64,000 nucleotides of DNA from Ephydatia muelleri (GCA_013339895.1 JABACO010000001.1:124001-188000), one strand, 5' to 3'; counted from the stretch's first letter, positions 12,565 to 23,999 are shown. Translations and numbers: made by a program. The notes: generated from the letters alone by a model not told the origin.

Positions 12565-15500
12565 ATGACAACGCGTTCGGGAAAAAGTTACAAGCAACCT
12601 AGAATGGAAGAAATGCAAGGTATGTTGAAATTACTTGTCGAGGACCGTAGGAAAAGAGAGGCAGAGTTCGAGACGGAAAGAACCAGGATGGAAGCGGAAC
12701 GGCAGAGACGAGAGCGTGAGACGGGAAAACAGATGGAGGAGTTGCGAGGACACCTGGAAACCCTTATGAAGGTGGTGGCGGATTCACGTCTCAAAACCGA
12801 GGGCGTAAGTCGCAAGCGGGAATTGAGTGTGAAATTGGTGCCGCTAACCGAAAAAGATGACATAGAAGCGTATCTTGTAACCTTTGAGCGTATTATGGCA
12901 GCTCACCAGGTTGAGAAGGATTGCTGGCCGCAGTACTTGGCTCCGCAACTAACAGGGCGGGCGCAATTGGCATTCGCTGCTCTGCCGGTGGACGACTCGG
13001 GCAACTATGATGCAATTAAGTTGGCCATTTTGCAGCGTTATGATATTACGGAGGAGGCGTACAGAAGACGCTTTCGTAACGCTGTGAGAGGGAGCGGAGA
13101 AACCAACAGGGAGCTCGCAGTGAGGCTAATGGACCTGCTGGGAAAATGGCTGAAGGAGTGCAAGTCGGTGGAGGAGGTACGTGAATACATAGGGATAGAA
13201 CAATTTTTCAATACGTTACCAGCGGAGAAGAGGCTTTGGGTAACGGAGCGCAAACCAGAGACGTGCGTGAAGGCAGGGGAGCTCATGGATGAATATGAGC
13301 AAGCTAGACGCCGGGGTGTGGACTTGGAGAGAGCTGTACATGGGGACTCTCAACCAGAAAGAAAATGCCATTATTGTGGGAAGATTGGTCACGAGGAAGA
13401 AGTGTACTTCAAGAAAACAAAAGAGGAAGGTGGCAGACAGAAAGGCATTGTGTGCTTCAACTGTAAGAAGCCTGGTCACCCTGCAAGACGGTGTCCGAAC
13501 AATAGGGCATTGTTAGGGCGTGAGTCAAAGGTCAAAGGGAACAGGGGATTGTATTGTAAGGGTTTGGTGGAAGGTCGCATGGTCAACCAAATCTTGTTAG
13601 ACACTGGGTGTTCCCGCACAATGGTGAGGAGACATCTGGTCCCTCATGCTAAAATGTTGGAGGGGAAAATGGTGTCTATAAAATGTGCTCATGGGGATAC
13701 AGTGCTCTATCCCTTAGCTGTGGTGGACATGGAGGTGGAAGGAATTCCTGTACATGTAGAGGCAGCTGTGGTGGACACCTTGCCAGTCGGAGTTCTACTG
13801 GGGACAGATGTGTCAGAGTTGCCTCGGCTACTTGGCGAACGGGCTAGCTATGGGTTTTTTTCACAAGAGGATGTCATGGTGGTAATGACGCGGGCAAGGA
13901 AGAAACAAGAACTACAGAAAGAGATCTTGTTGAAAGAGAAGGAGGCTCTGTCAGGAGTGGTCCCTAAACCATTGAACACACAGGGAGCGTCTACTCCAAG
14001 AACCTTATCACAGGAACAGAAGAGGTGTATTCGTAAGGATTTGGGAACTAAGACACAGGGGGAGGGTTTGGAGTACTGCAACATGGATGCTGCAAAGATG
14101 AAAGAGTTGCAGGAACAGGATCTCTCACTGTCTGAGGCAAGGGAGGCAGCCAGGAAAGCAGAGGGCACAAAAGGAGAGTGGTTCTATAGAGAGGGATTGC
14201 TGTACAGAAGATGGACCCCAAGAGGAAGAGGGGAGGAGTCGGAAGTTGAACAGCTTGTTTTGCCTAAGGCTTGTCGGCATGTTGCATTGGTCATGTCACA
14301 CGATATTCCTATTGCAGGCCATTTAGGAAGGGACAAAACCAGGCAAAGGTTGCTGAGAAGATTCTTCTGGCCAACGGTGTTTAGGGATGTGGAAGAGTAT
14401 TGTAAGACGTGTGGAGTCTGTCAGAAAGCTACCCAAAAAGGTGTTAAAAAGGCTCCTTTGGTACCGCTACCGATCGTGTCTGAACCTTTCAGTAGAATTG
14501 CAATGGATATAGTGGGACCGCTTCTAAGAAGCCGGTTGGGTAACAAATATCTGCTAGTTTTATGTGATTATGCCACTAGGTATCCAGAGGCTGTTCCTCT
14601 AAAAAGCATTGATGCCGAGAGCGTAGCTGAAGAGTTGATTAAGGTCTTCGCACGGATGGGTGTTCCACGGGAAATACTCACCGACCAGGGGTCAAATTTT
14701 ACATCACAGTTGCTTGCGGAGTTGTACCGGTTGCTACAGGTTAGACCTATTCGCACCAGCCCATATCACCCGGAGACGGACGGATTAGTGGAGCGCTTTA
14801 ATCAAACGTTAAAGTCGATGCTGAGGAAGGCTGTAACCGAAACAGGGAAGGACTGGGATAAGATGATACCTTACCTCTTGTTTGCTTACAGGGAGGTGCC
14901 ACAAGCATCAACGGGGTTTTCTCCGTTCGAGTTGCTCTATGGACGGGATGTGCGCGGCCCTTTGGACGTTTTGAGAGACACCTGGGAATCAGGTACAGCC
15001 AGTGATGAGAATGTTATCAGTTATGTGATGTCAACGAGGGAGAAGCTCAGCCAGATGGCGGAAATAGTGAAAGAGAACTTAACCAAAGCCCAACTTCATC
15101 AGAAGACCTGGTATGACAAAAGGGCGCGACTTCGAGAGTTTAAGAGGGGAGATTTGGTCTTGGTTCTGCTTCCAACGACTTCTAATAAACTACTCGCTCA
15201 ATGGCAGGGGCCTTATCAAGTAGTCCAGCGGATGGGTAAGGTTACGTATTTGATTGAAATGCAGGATAAGAAAAAGAGAAAAAGAATCTTTCATGTGAAT
15301 ATGCTGAAGGATTATCATGTTCGTGAGGGTGACGGAGATCAAGGGAGCTATTTTTCTGAGGAATACCAGGAGGATGAACTCGAGATCCCTTCATGGCGGG
15401 GAGGTGAGTCAGAAAAGATTGTCAGGATGGGAGAGGAGCTGGATAGCAAACAGAGGGCGGAGTTGACCGAATTATTGCTTGGAAAATTTGCGAGTGTCAT

Positions 15501-16857
15501 GAGTGACAAACCAGGGAGGACTAGATTATATGAGCATAGAATTGAAACAGATAATGCCAATCCGGTTAGGTCACCTCCTTATAGGTTGCCACATGCCTAT
15601 AGAGAACGGGTTAGAAAGGAGTTGATTGATATGGAAAAGGGGGGCATAATAGAGCCAACGTGTAGTGAGTGGGCTTCTCCAATAGTAGTGGATATAAAAA
15701 GGAATGGGGAATTGCGCTTGTGTGTAGATTTTCGCAAGGTGAATGCATTAACTAGAGTGGATGCTTACTTAATGCCTAGAATTGATGACTTGATTGATGG
15801 GCTAGGAAAGGCAAGCTTGCTTACTACTTTAGATCTAACGACAGGTTATTGGCAGATTCCTGTAGCCGAAAAGGACAGGAGAAAAACAGCAATTGCGACT
15901 CCTTTTGGTGCTTTCCAATTTAAAGTAATGCCATTCGGGCTTAGCGGAGCTCCAGCATCGTTTCAACGATTAATGGACAGATTATTGCAAGGGTGTGAAC
16001 AGTTTGCGGCAGCCTACATCGATGATTTTGTTATTTTTAGCTGTGGGTGGAAGGAGCACCTTGTTCACTTGCAGACAGTTCTTACCAGGTTACAGAGCGC
16101 TGGACTCACTGTGAAGCTAAAGAAGAGTAAGTTTGCCTACACAAGCTGTGAGTATTTGGGGCACATTGTAGGGAATCAGGTGATAAAGCCGGTGTTGGAC
16201 AAAGTGGAGGCTGTTCGTGCATTCCCTAGGCCAGAGACCAAGACGGCAGTAAGAACATTTCTGGGCCTAACAGGTTACTACAGACGATTTATGCCTAATT
16301 TTGCATCTGTAGCAGCCCCGCTCACAGATTTGACAAAGAAGTCAATGCCGAACTCAGTTGTCTGGAATGATAAATGTGAAGATGCTTTTAAGGTTCTGAA
16401 GGACATGTTATGTTCTGACCCTGTTTTGAACAGCCCCGATTTCAAGAAAGGATTCATAGTGCAAACAGATGCATCGGATCGAGGAGTGGGGGCAGTATTA
16501 ACTCAAGTGGGAGGAGACGGTCAGGAACATCCGGTGGGGTATTTTAGCCGAAAGCTATTGCCTAGGGAGCAGCGTTACTCCACAATCGAAAAAGAGTGTT
16601 TAGCGATCAAGCTGTCGTTGGATGCATTCAAGGTATACCTTCTGGGAAGAAGTTTTGTTGTGCAGACAGACCATAGAGCGCTGGAGTGGATGGAAAGACT
16701 CAAAGAGAACAATGCAAGGCTGTGCAGATGGAGTCTATCTCTCCAGCCCTATTCTTTTGTGGTGCAACATCGCCCTGGAGCTCAGAACTTGAATGCAGAT
16801 GCCCTATCTAGAAATCCAGCAATGGCATTGCTGCAGGAGAAGGGGGAGGAAGTGTGA
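12565..16857 (+). CDS. Gag-Pro-Int-RT-RNaseH polyprotein, Gmr1-like order
   Basis: One uninterrupted frame of 1430 codons from the ATG at 12565. Domains in order: a coiled, charged Gag; a zinc-knuckle pair near residue 270, the first lacking its last cysteine (replaced by tyrosine) and the second intact (CFNCKKPGHPARRC); an aspartic protease with DTG at 13600; an integrase HHCC zinc domain, then a DDE core (MDIVGP, LTDQGSNF, VERFNQT) and a GPY/F-like module (WQGPYQVV); and finally reverse transcriptase with YIDD at 16015 and RNase H (QTDASDRGVG). The sequences are Ty3/gypsy-type but integrase precedes RT, the arrangement known from the Gmr1 group. The stop codon lies inside the first bases of the 3' LTR. 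No catalytic motif is visibly broken, so the copy may be active. It would act in cytoplasmic particles and then in the nucleus. Confidence 0.95.
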   Translation: MTTRSGKSYKQPRMEEMQGMLKLLVEDRRKREAEFETERTRMEAERQRRERETGKQMEELRGHLETLMKVVADSRLKTEGVSRKRELSVKLVPLTEKDDIEAYLVTFERIMAAHQVEKDCWPQYLAPQLTGRAQLAFAALPVDDSGNYDAIKLAILQRYDITEEAYRRRFRNAVRGSGETNRELAVRLMDLLGKWLKECKSVEEVREYIGIEQFFNTLPAEKRLWVTERKPETCVKAGELMDEYEQARRRGVDLERAVHGDSQPERKCHYCGKIGHEEEVYFKKTKEEGGRQKGIVCFNCKKPGHPARRCPNNRALLGRESKVKGNRGLYCKGLVEGRMVNQILLDTGCSRTMVRRHLVPHAKMLEGKMVSIKCAHGDTVLYPLAVVDMEVEGIPVHVEAAVVDTLPVGVLLGTDVSELPRLLGERASYGFFSQEDVMVVMTRARKKQELQKEILLKEKEALSGVVPKPLNTQGASTPRTLSQEQKRCIRKDLGTKTQGEGLEYCNMDAAKMKELQEQDLSLSEAREAARKAEGTKGEWFYREGLLYRRWTPRGRGEESEVEQLVLPKACRHVALVMSHDIPIAGHLGRDKTRQRLLRRFFWPTVFRDVEEYCKTCGVCQKATQKGVKKAPLVPLPIVSEPFSRIAMDIVGPLLRSRLGNKYLLVLCDYATRYPEAVPLKSIDAESVAEELIKVFARMGVPREILTDQGSNFTSQLLAELYRLLQVRPIRTSPYHPETDGLVERFNQTLKSMLRKAVTETGKDWDKMIPYLLFAYREVPQASTGFSPFELLYGRDVRGPLDVLRDTWESGTASDENVISYVMSTREKLSQMAEIVKENLTKAQLHQKTWYDKRARLREFKRGDLVLVLLPTTSNKLLAQWQGPYQVVQRMGKVTYLIEMQDKKKRKRIFHVNMLKDYHVREGDGDQGSYFSEEYQEDELEIPSWRGGESEKIVRMGEELDSKQRAELTELLLGKFASVMSDKPGRTRLYEHRIETDNANPVRSPPYRLPHAYRERVRKELIDMEKGGIIEPTCSEWASPIVVDIKRNGELRLCVDFRKVNALTRVDAYLMPRIDDLIDGLGKASLLTTLDLTTGYWQIPVAEKDRRKTAIATPFGAFQFKVMPFGLSGAPASFQRLMDRLLQGCEQFAAAYIDDFVIFSCGWKEHLVHLQTVLTRLQSAGLTVKLKKSKFAYTSCEYLGHIVGNQVIKPVLDKVEAVRAFPRPETKTAVRTFLGLTGYYRRFMPNFASVAAPLTDLTKKSMPNSVVWNDKCEDAFKVLKDMLCSDPVLNSPDFKKGFIVQTDASDRGVGAVLTQVGGDGQEHPVGYFSRKLLPREQRYSTIEKECLAIKLSLDAFKVYLLGRSFVVQTDHRALEWMERLKENNARLCRWSLSLQPYSFVVQHRPGAQNLNADALSRNPAMALLQEKGEEV
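16835..16852 (+). other. polypurine tract
   Basis: The 18-base all-purine run aggagaagggggaggaag abuts the 3' LTR, the position where plus-strand DNA synthesis is primed. It lies within the last codons of the polyprotein. Confidence 0.8.
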
Positions 16858-17051
16858 GAGCCCAGACCTACAGGCATGCGCATTAGAGACATGAATGTGT
16901 ATTTAAGGGTATGAATTGTATAATTATAGTGTGATTCGGGTGTTTTTTGGTGAACTACTGGACGTTGCTTTCTCGCGAAGCGTTGAGTCGGTTCTCGTGT
17001 CTTCCATTGTGAAGTGACAGACTGGGGGGCTACCAATCCAGCTCTGTCACA
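16853..17051 (+). repeat. 3' LTR (199 bp)
   Basis: Identical to the LTR at 12301-12499. Its third to fifth bases supply the polyprotein stop codon TGA. Confidence 0.95.
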
Positions 17052-18538
17052 GTGTGTGTGTGTGTTTGTATGCGTCAGTGTGTATGTCATGTGTGTGTCT
17101 GTGTGCGTTTGTGTGTGTGTGTGCGTTAGTGTGTCTGTGTGTGTCTGTGTGAGTGTGTGCGCATTAGTGTGTCTGTGTGCGTGTTTGTATGCGTCTGTGT
17201 GTACAGTGTATGTCATGTGTGTGTTAGTGTGTCTGTGTGTGCATTTGTGTGTCTGCGTGTGTATGTCATGTGTCTGTGTGTGTGTGTGTGTGCATTAGTG
17301 TGTCTGTGTGTGCATTTGTGTGTCTGTGTGTGTGTGCGTTAGTGTGTCTGTGTGTGCATTTGTGTGTGTATGTCATGTGTGTGTGTATGTCATGTGTGTG
17401 TGATGTGTGTGCCTGTGCATGTGTGTGTTTGGTACACAAATTGAAATGCAGTCTGTGTGTGCATTTGTGTGTCTGTGTGTGTATGTCATGTGTGTGTATT
17501 AGTGTGTCTGTGTGTGTATGTCATGTGTGTCTGTGTGTGCATGTGTGTCTGTGTGTGCTAGTGTTATTTCCATGTGTGTATGTGTACGTGTGTGTGTGTG
17601 CGTGTGTGTGTTTGTCATATGTGTGTCGTGTGTTTTGTGTGTCCATGTGTGTCTGTGTATCTGTGTGTGTGTGTTTGTATGCGTCTGTGTGTATGTCATG
17701 TGTGTGTGTGTGTGCGTTAGTGTGTCTGTGTGTGTGTGTTTGAATGCGTCTGTGTGTATGTAGTGTGTCTGTGTGTGCTAGTGTGTATTTCATGCATGTG
17801 TGTGCATGTGTGTCTGTGCTAGTGTGTATTTCCATGTGTGTGTGTACGTGTGTGTGTGCGTGTGTGTGTGTTTGTCATATGTGTGTCGTGTTTTTTGTGT
17901 GTCCATGTATGTGTCTGTGTATCTGTGTGCGTGTGTTTGTATGTATGTCATGTGTATGTCTGTGTGCATTAGTGTGTGTGTATGTCATGTGTGTGTGTGT
18001 GCGTTAGTGTGTGTGTGTGTTTGTATGCGTCTCTGTGTATGTCATGTGTGTGTGTCTGTGTGCGTTTGTGTGTGTGCGTTAGTGTGTCTGTGTGCATTTG
18101 TGTGTCTGTGTGTGCCTGTGTGTGTGTGTCTGTGTGAGTGTGTCTGTGTGCGTTAGTGTGTCTGTGTGTGTTTGTATGCGTCTGTGTGTATGTCATGTGT
18201 GTATGTGTGTGTGCGTTAGTGTGTCTGTGTGTGCATTTGTGTGTTGTGTGTGTATGTGTGTGCGCGTTAGTGTGTCTGTGTGTGTATGTCATGTGTTAGT
18301 GTGTCTGTGTGTGCATTTGTGTGTCTGTGTGTATGTCATGTGTGTGTGTGTGTGTGTGCCTGTGCATGTGTGTTTTATGCAAGCTTGGTACACAAATTGA
18401 AATGCAATCAGCTGAATTGAATAGAATACATGTACTTGTGCATGTGACAATGTTTGTGAGTGAGAGTGTTTGTACTATCATCAGACAGGTGTATTGTTTG
18501 CCACATGTATAACTGGTGTGTGCAAGTACGCTGTACAT

Positions 18539-18605
<67 letters not shown>
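17052..18605. repeat. (TG)n/(TGTC)n microsatellite, right part
   Basis: Continuation of the 11460-12300 tract beyond the retrotransposon, ending in a pure (TG)n run at 18541-18600. The frames on both strands are repeat artefacts. Confidence 0.95.
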
Positions 18606-18608
<3 letters not shown>

Positions 18609-19129
18609 TATAAGAAAATATGCCATACGATAGTGTACAGGGCCATGTACGCAACAATGCAAGTGTGCGCACAAGTGGGAGCCAGCATGAGTTCATGTAC
18701 TATGTGTGAGCTGAAAGTTGTGTGAGACCGAAATCGTAGCCGAGTGGGCGTGGCAGATATAAGACGATGATTTTAGCAAGATGATGGCAAATAGGAAAGC
18801 TTTATTACACGACTAGAGGATGATGTGAGTGCTAGCAAATAGCCTTACGCGTGCCGTTTTGAATACTGCCGGCGACGTGGGAGGCGCAAGGTTATATTCA
18901 CTTGGGGTCCGTTAATTTGGTACGATCGTCTGGAACTGAGCAGCGTTCTTCTTCTTTTAACTTTCCCGCATAAACTCACTGCCTGAGTGAGACAAAAACA
19001 GTTGGGAACGGCTAGCTTAGTTTAAGGGAGAAATGGGCGGAACAAAGAAGTTATCAAAATTTATTGTGGATTGGGAGAATGGAACACGGGTTGCATGCAA
19101 AAATGGTGCAATCGAGCGGGAAATGTGCA

Positions 19130-19487
19130 TTAACTTTGCACAGCTGTATCTCCGTGACGGATAGAGTAAAAATTAACGAACTGAACACATCAATAGCAAC
19201 AGGACCCCTGTATGTACATACGGAATTTGAAGCGATTTAAACTCTCCTAGCTGAAGATGTGACGGTTTTGAACCCCATGGGGTATCGGACTTCGTAGCAT
19301 CAGCAAGGAACTAGTGCAAGGCCCCAAAATAAGTTTCCCCGTAGTGAAATGGTGTAGTATGAAGTTTTGAAAATAGGAGGACGATAGCGTTAACCGTTGG
19401 GAAGTTATAGCGATTCACCCGCGATGCATTTTTATAACACATTTTATAATATATCCGTGGGGCAATTTTCGCGGAAACTGTCCCAAA
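19130..19487. mobile_element. half-copy of a palindromic MITE family
   Basis: The first part parallels one arm of the palindrome at 43965-44632 (gtatctccgtgacgg..., gaagatgtgacggttttgaacccc...ggggtatcgga). The last part parallels the right arm of the element at 61436-61690 (ggtgtagtatgaagt, gacgatagcgtt, gttataGcgattc, then the terminus ggcaattttcgcggaaactg). This single-arm copy joins both segments, showing that the two palindromes belong to one family. Confidence 0.75.
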
Positions 19488-19557
19488 TAATATAAATTTA
19501 TACGGCACGTGACCTTTGACGAAGAACTAGCGTGTACGTGTACGTGTACATGCAATC

Positions 19558-20264
19558 ATGGAAAATACGCCAAATGCAATTCAGGTAAATAACGACTATG
19601 ATCAACATATGAAAACTTATATTGCTATTGGGTTGAGATTACAAGTAGTATTGGGTATGTGCCCAATGACTTCTTAGAACAACTAAACAGCTTAGTGCAG
19701 TCACATAACTCTAACGGAATGTGCATCTCTGTTGTGTGCAATCAAGTTGAAGTGTCATTTGGAGGGCAATCTGAGGAATTACACATACAAGGTATCTGTT
19801 AGCACCTCATACACCTACATGTTTATAATGAATACATTGTAGGACATACCACAACCACAGTATATGGCGGAGACCATCCGACAATGAATGGCGGACCTCA
19901 AAGTCCAACCTGTCCACATTGTTTATGTGGGCCATGCATTGTGTCACAGCCACCTGCTTTCCTTGTAGGGATGGCAAGACCATCCCTCACAAACAGAACG
20001 AAAAGATTCCGATTGCATAGAAAGTTCTGGCAGCTCCTGAGTCATGTAGGCTTTTGGCATCACCCAACGTACCTCAGGAGGAAACAGGCCAGAACAGTTG
20101 TACATGATGAGAGAGAAATCATGCCACAATGTATACAAGATGTAAGAAAAAAAAGAACACAAAATTACTTTAATGATGTACATATATCACAGGAAATACG
20201 AAGAAGATTTCCAAACCCTGAAGGAGTGCCGTATACAGGGTACAGATCTGCCTTTGAAGCCTAA
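19558..20264 (+). CDS. uncharacterised 200-residue invertebrate protein, three exons
   Basis: Exons 19558-19584, 19638-19791 and 19843-20264 join in consistent phase (0, then 1) through two introns of about 50 bases to give 200 residues. The C-terminal part has a cysteine-rich CPHCLCGPC, then FWQLLSHVGFWHHPTYLRRK, a REIMPQC motif and a closing RRFPNPEGVPYTGY. This Cys-rich + FWxxL...W + PxC + FPNPxGxPYxG pattern resembles an uncharacterised family I associate with cnidarians and sponges, possibly mobile-element-linked. No signal peptide or membrane segment is seen. The function is unknown; the tryptophans, arginines and cysteines would suit a nucleic-acid-binding module, but that is a guess. 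Confidence 0.7.
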
Positions 20265-20269
20265 ATTAT

Positions 20270-20620
20270 AATCAAAACACACATGGTACTCTCCTTACAC
20301 ATGTGTACTCATATACATACACATGTGTACGCGCACACACACATTTTAACACATTACTACCTACACACATGTTTAATCATATAAATGTACTTACACATGT
20401 GTAAGCACACATGGTACACTATATACACATCTGTACTCAGATACTGACATATGTGTATGCAATCACACACATGTATCTTACACACTGTACTCATACTTAC
20501 ACATGTGGGCACACACACATATCTACACACATGAAACACATGTGTCATGTGTACACATGCATATATACGTAAACATGTGTACACACAACATACATGTACA
20601 CATAATATACATGTACAAAT
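20270..20620. repeat. degenerate ACACATGTGT-rich tract
   Basis: Many copies of the palindromic word acacatgtgt occur, separated by ca/ta-rich spacers, immediately after the stop codon of the preceding gene. This is low-complexity simple repeat, probably in the 3' flank. Confidence 0.7.
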
Positions 20621-21948
20621 TGAACGACACTGTTTCTATGTATTAGCAAGATTGGCATATGTAGTGTCTTTAGTAGTAGTAGTTCTGAAAAGAACTGTTT
20701 ATTAATTTAACCAAGTTATGTTTCATAAGTAACCTATATACCACATTTCACAAGTAATCAGAGTGCAAAAAGCAAAAATTCAGAGCTTACATGAAAAGAC
20801 AATCAATCAGCAAGCACATTCTAAATGTGTACCAGTAATATGGTACATGCGTGGACCATCAGTACACAAACCACAGACAAGAAAAAAGGTATAGTACAAA
20901 GCAAAGACTCTGAACAGATGTACTGTTACATGCTGAGACTAGCTAAGCCATGGTGTTGCTACTTGCAAGACCAAGTACATATCTTATCAACAGGTACATC
21001 AGTCACATGAAAGATGTAGATTAGATTCATATGGGACACTGGTCTCCCAGACTTATGAATATATACTAAACATCAACCTAAAGATATGACAAGGTTGTTG
21101 TCCCACAGAAGTGTTTCTGAATCCAAACTACCTTGTGGGAAGTGCATTATCCTGTTTCAGCTTGACAGTTCAGGTCCAAATGCATTGGGAGGTAAAGGAG
21201 TTTTTGTACGGAAGCGAGGTCAATACAACAACTTAGAAGTATAGCTAGCCACACAAGGTGGAACAGCTCTTATGGCAGCAAAGGTGTGAATAAGTAATAA
21301 ATACCAGCAATTCTCATAAAAATGTACCAATGCCTGTGTTTTGTCGCACAACGTTTGAAATAGTACAAAGCCTTAGTTGTAATAAATTTAACTCTTCCTA
21401 AGCCAGACACATGTGTACACACACATACTACTTTGATGCACTAGTGGTAAACTTGGTTTGTGGGAAAAAAAACATGCGCAATAATCGCAGATGCAATTAT
21501 CAATAGTGATATTGATGGTTACGAACAGCAGAGAAATCCATACAAAAAGTATAGGCTAGCTCGCTCGCAAAACTATACGCGTGATAAGATGCCAATGCAT
21601 GTTGAGTTTGACAAGTGTACAAGCTAAATATCAGATGCATCCTCCGTGTATTGTACAAATAATTAAGGTAAAGGTATTAGAGTCGATGTAGACTATAACG
21701 TTCTGCTCAAATTTATAGCACCAAAAGTTCAAAAGCAAGTTTTCAGCCATTAATTACATTACATCTGTACTTATAAAAAACTGAGAGCATACATGAAAAA
21801 AACCTTCAATCACAAAGCAGATTACATTGGTAGCATGTATAGAGCACCTGTACACAGAGCAAAGTATACAACAATAGAGCTATCTATGCAATTGACGTAG
21901 ATGGTTACATAGAGAAGGGTGAGCAACTCACACACGCTACATCTACAT
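20621..21948. other. intergenic, no supported feature
   Basis: AT-rich with scattered short frames only. I see no exon chain, tandem array or TE terminus. Confidence 0.4.
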
Positions 21949-23955
21949 CTCATCTTCAACGATGTCATCAGCATCATCATTGTCATCATCATCGTCATCA
22001 ACAAAGTCCCCATCCTCAAGTCCAGGCACTAAAAATCCGTCATCATTAGAACCCTCCTCTCCATCGCCTTGAACAACACTGTATGTGATGTAATGTCATA
22101 TTAATGTACAAACTACACAAACAACATACTTAGTACACTGTTTGTTTAGGTGTACGTATGCCTCCCAGATGTGTTCAACAAAGTTGAATGTTTTTGGCCT
22201 AAGCACACGAGATGGTGCTTGACAGTCTGGCCTCCGGGCATTTAGATACACTCGATGACTTGTGGCTGCTCTTTGTACATTCTCATTCTGGAAAGATGCA
22301 CATGTATGGTTAGCAAAGGAGTGAATACCCATAAACATACCCAGTCAAGCACAGCAAGGTTCATTCTAATAACAAAAGTGTCATCCCGGAAATGAACTCT
22401 CTTGGACAAATACGTGAGAAGTTGATGATTAAAAGATTCGATCCAGTATGTGTCCCTGCACTAAATATAAGAATTTGTTGTCACATCAAACAGCAGTTGC
22501 AATGAGAAAGAAAAGCATCTTACCCTGCAGTAGTGAGCAGCATAACGGTATATAGAAGTCCTTGTCAAAGCACCTTCAAAGGCTCTGATAGCTGCTGGAT
22601 CTGATAAGAGCTTTCTCTTGGGCACATACCCAGGCAAACGACATCTACTTTCATTATGACAGCCTCAATGGTCACCCTGTGTGATAATCCAAGTATAAAA
22701 AATCCGGACTTAGATGGAGTCACATACCTGATAGTGCCGGCTGATGTTCATGATCATGACATGAAGGTCATCAGCATTGCCAGTGCAGTTTTTCATGCAC
22801 CAGTACAGGTGTGTCTTAGTGCTCTTCACTGTACATCATGCATGTATTAGTGTTACTGCTCTATGAAGCAATTAGGCTTACTCTTGTCAGAAAGCTCAGT
22901 AAACCACGACTTGTTCCTGTTAGCTACAGTACCACTACATATTCTTTCTGCATGTGATGACCTGTACAGGCATGTTGTAGGTTTTGTGGCAGGCATGCAT
23001 GGTTGCTAAATACGCGTTGCTATGTTGTATGTGGGAGGTGGTCGTTCCTATTGGTTGCTAGTGTATGTGGTTTGTACATATGTGCTTATGTATACGTATG
23101 TGTGTGTGTGTAAGTGTTTATGTATACATATGTAATGTACGTGCTGTACTGTGTATGTGTACGCATTTGTATGGTATGTGTGTGATGCATGCTTGTGTGT
23201 GGTGCGTGTATGTTGTGTGGGCATGTGTGAGGTGTGTGTGCTGTTTATACATGTGAGTATGTATGTGTGTGGTATGTGTTTATGTGTATGTAATCTAATA
23301 CTATAATTTACAACGTACGTACGTACGTCCGCATAACCACCTATTTATAAACCCCGTCTAGTGCCTAGTGGTTACTAGGTATGCGTACCTTACCTCACAT
23401 ACATAACATAAACACAATGCACACAAACATACACACACCACATACACACATACATGTACGTAAAGACATACACATACACACCTCATGCACATGCACACAC
23501 CTCATGCACACATACACCCATACATAACGTCCATGTGTACACACATACAAAAAAAACACACATTTCATAACCTGACCTGAATGAATGATGCCACTTTCCA
23601 ACATGGAGAGCTCTTGCAGGTGCAGTGCTTAACCAGACCCTCACATAGATTATAGAAGCACCTCTTCTCTACAATAAATATTCGGGATTACTGTCACCAG
23701 TAAATATCCCTAAAAACGAACTTTATAAATACATACGTTTTCAGTGTATATGTATACCTGATGTGTCTAGCAACGAACTTCCTGAAGCTGGTGGTGTACC
23801 CACGTCTACGGTTGGCGTTAATTGGCGATGCAGTAAGCACGCGGTCAAGCAAGGCATTTAGGAAGCACGTTTCCCGTTGGAGTGGACCGTCAGGAAAAAG
23901 TAGCCTCTTTGCTGCATCGAGCCTGTCTTGAAAGGCATCTTTCTCTTGTTGAGAG
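21949..23955 (-). CDS. uncharacterised multi-exon protein with acidic C-terminus
   Basis: Minus-strand exon-like segments, approximate: 23955-23758 (LFPDGPLQRETCFLNALLDR), 23668-23577 (NLCEGLVKHCTCKSSPCW), 22808-22724 (HLYWCMKNCTGNADDLHVMI), about 22660-22524 (GYVPKRKLLSDPAAIRAFEG), about 22456-22342 (DTYWIESFNHQLLTYLSKRV), about 22288-22130 (ENVQRAATSHRVYLNARRPD) and about 22075-21949, a tail with a long aspartate run ending IVEDEM. Donors gtatgt and gtaaga are visible at several joins, but phases at the first joins could not be reconciled, so small exons may be missed. The WxExFHxxLLxYxxKRxHF...RMxLAxLDxN pattern resembles the C-terminal region of transposon-derived invertebrate proteins. 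A (TG)-rich tract lies in an intron near 23.1-23.3 kb. The 5' end is not located. Confidence 0.5.
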
Positions 23956-23999
23956 CTTTAAGACTCAATCTATGACGCATCGCCATATTTTGATCAAAA

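Larger units (their letters stand above)
12301..17051 (+). mobile_element. intact Gmr1-like Ty3/gypsy LTR retrotransposon
   Basis: A 4751-bp element bounded by identical 199-bp LTRs, with a primer-site-like sequence, one polyprotein frame and a polypurine tract. Identical LTRs and an open frame indicate a very recent insertion. It splits a TG-rich simple repeat into two halves. Confidence 0.95.

Noticed and set aside
12588-15560. Minus-strand frames opposite the retrotransposon polyprotein
   Set aside because: Shadows of the long sense frame; no independent domain.
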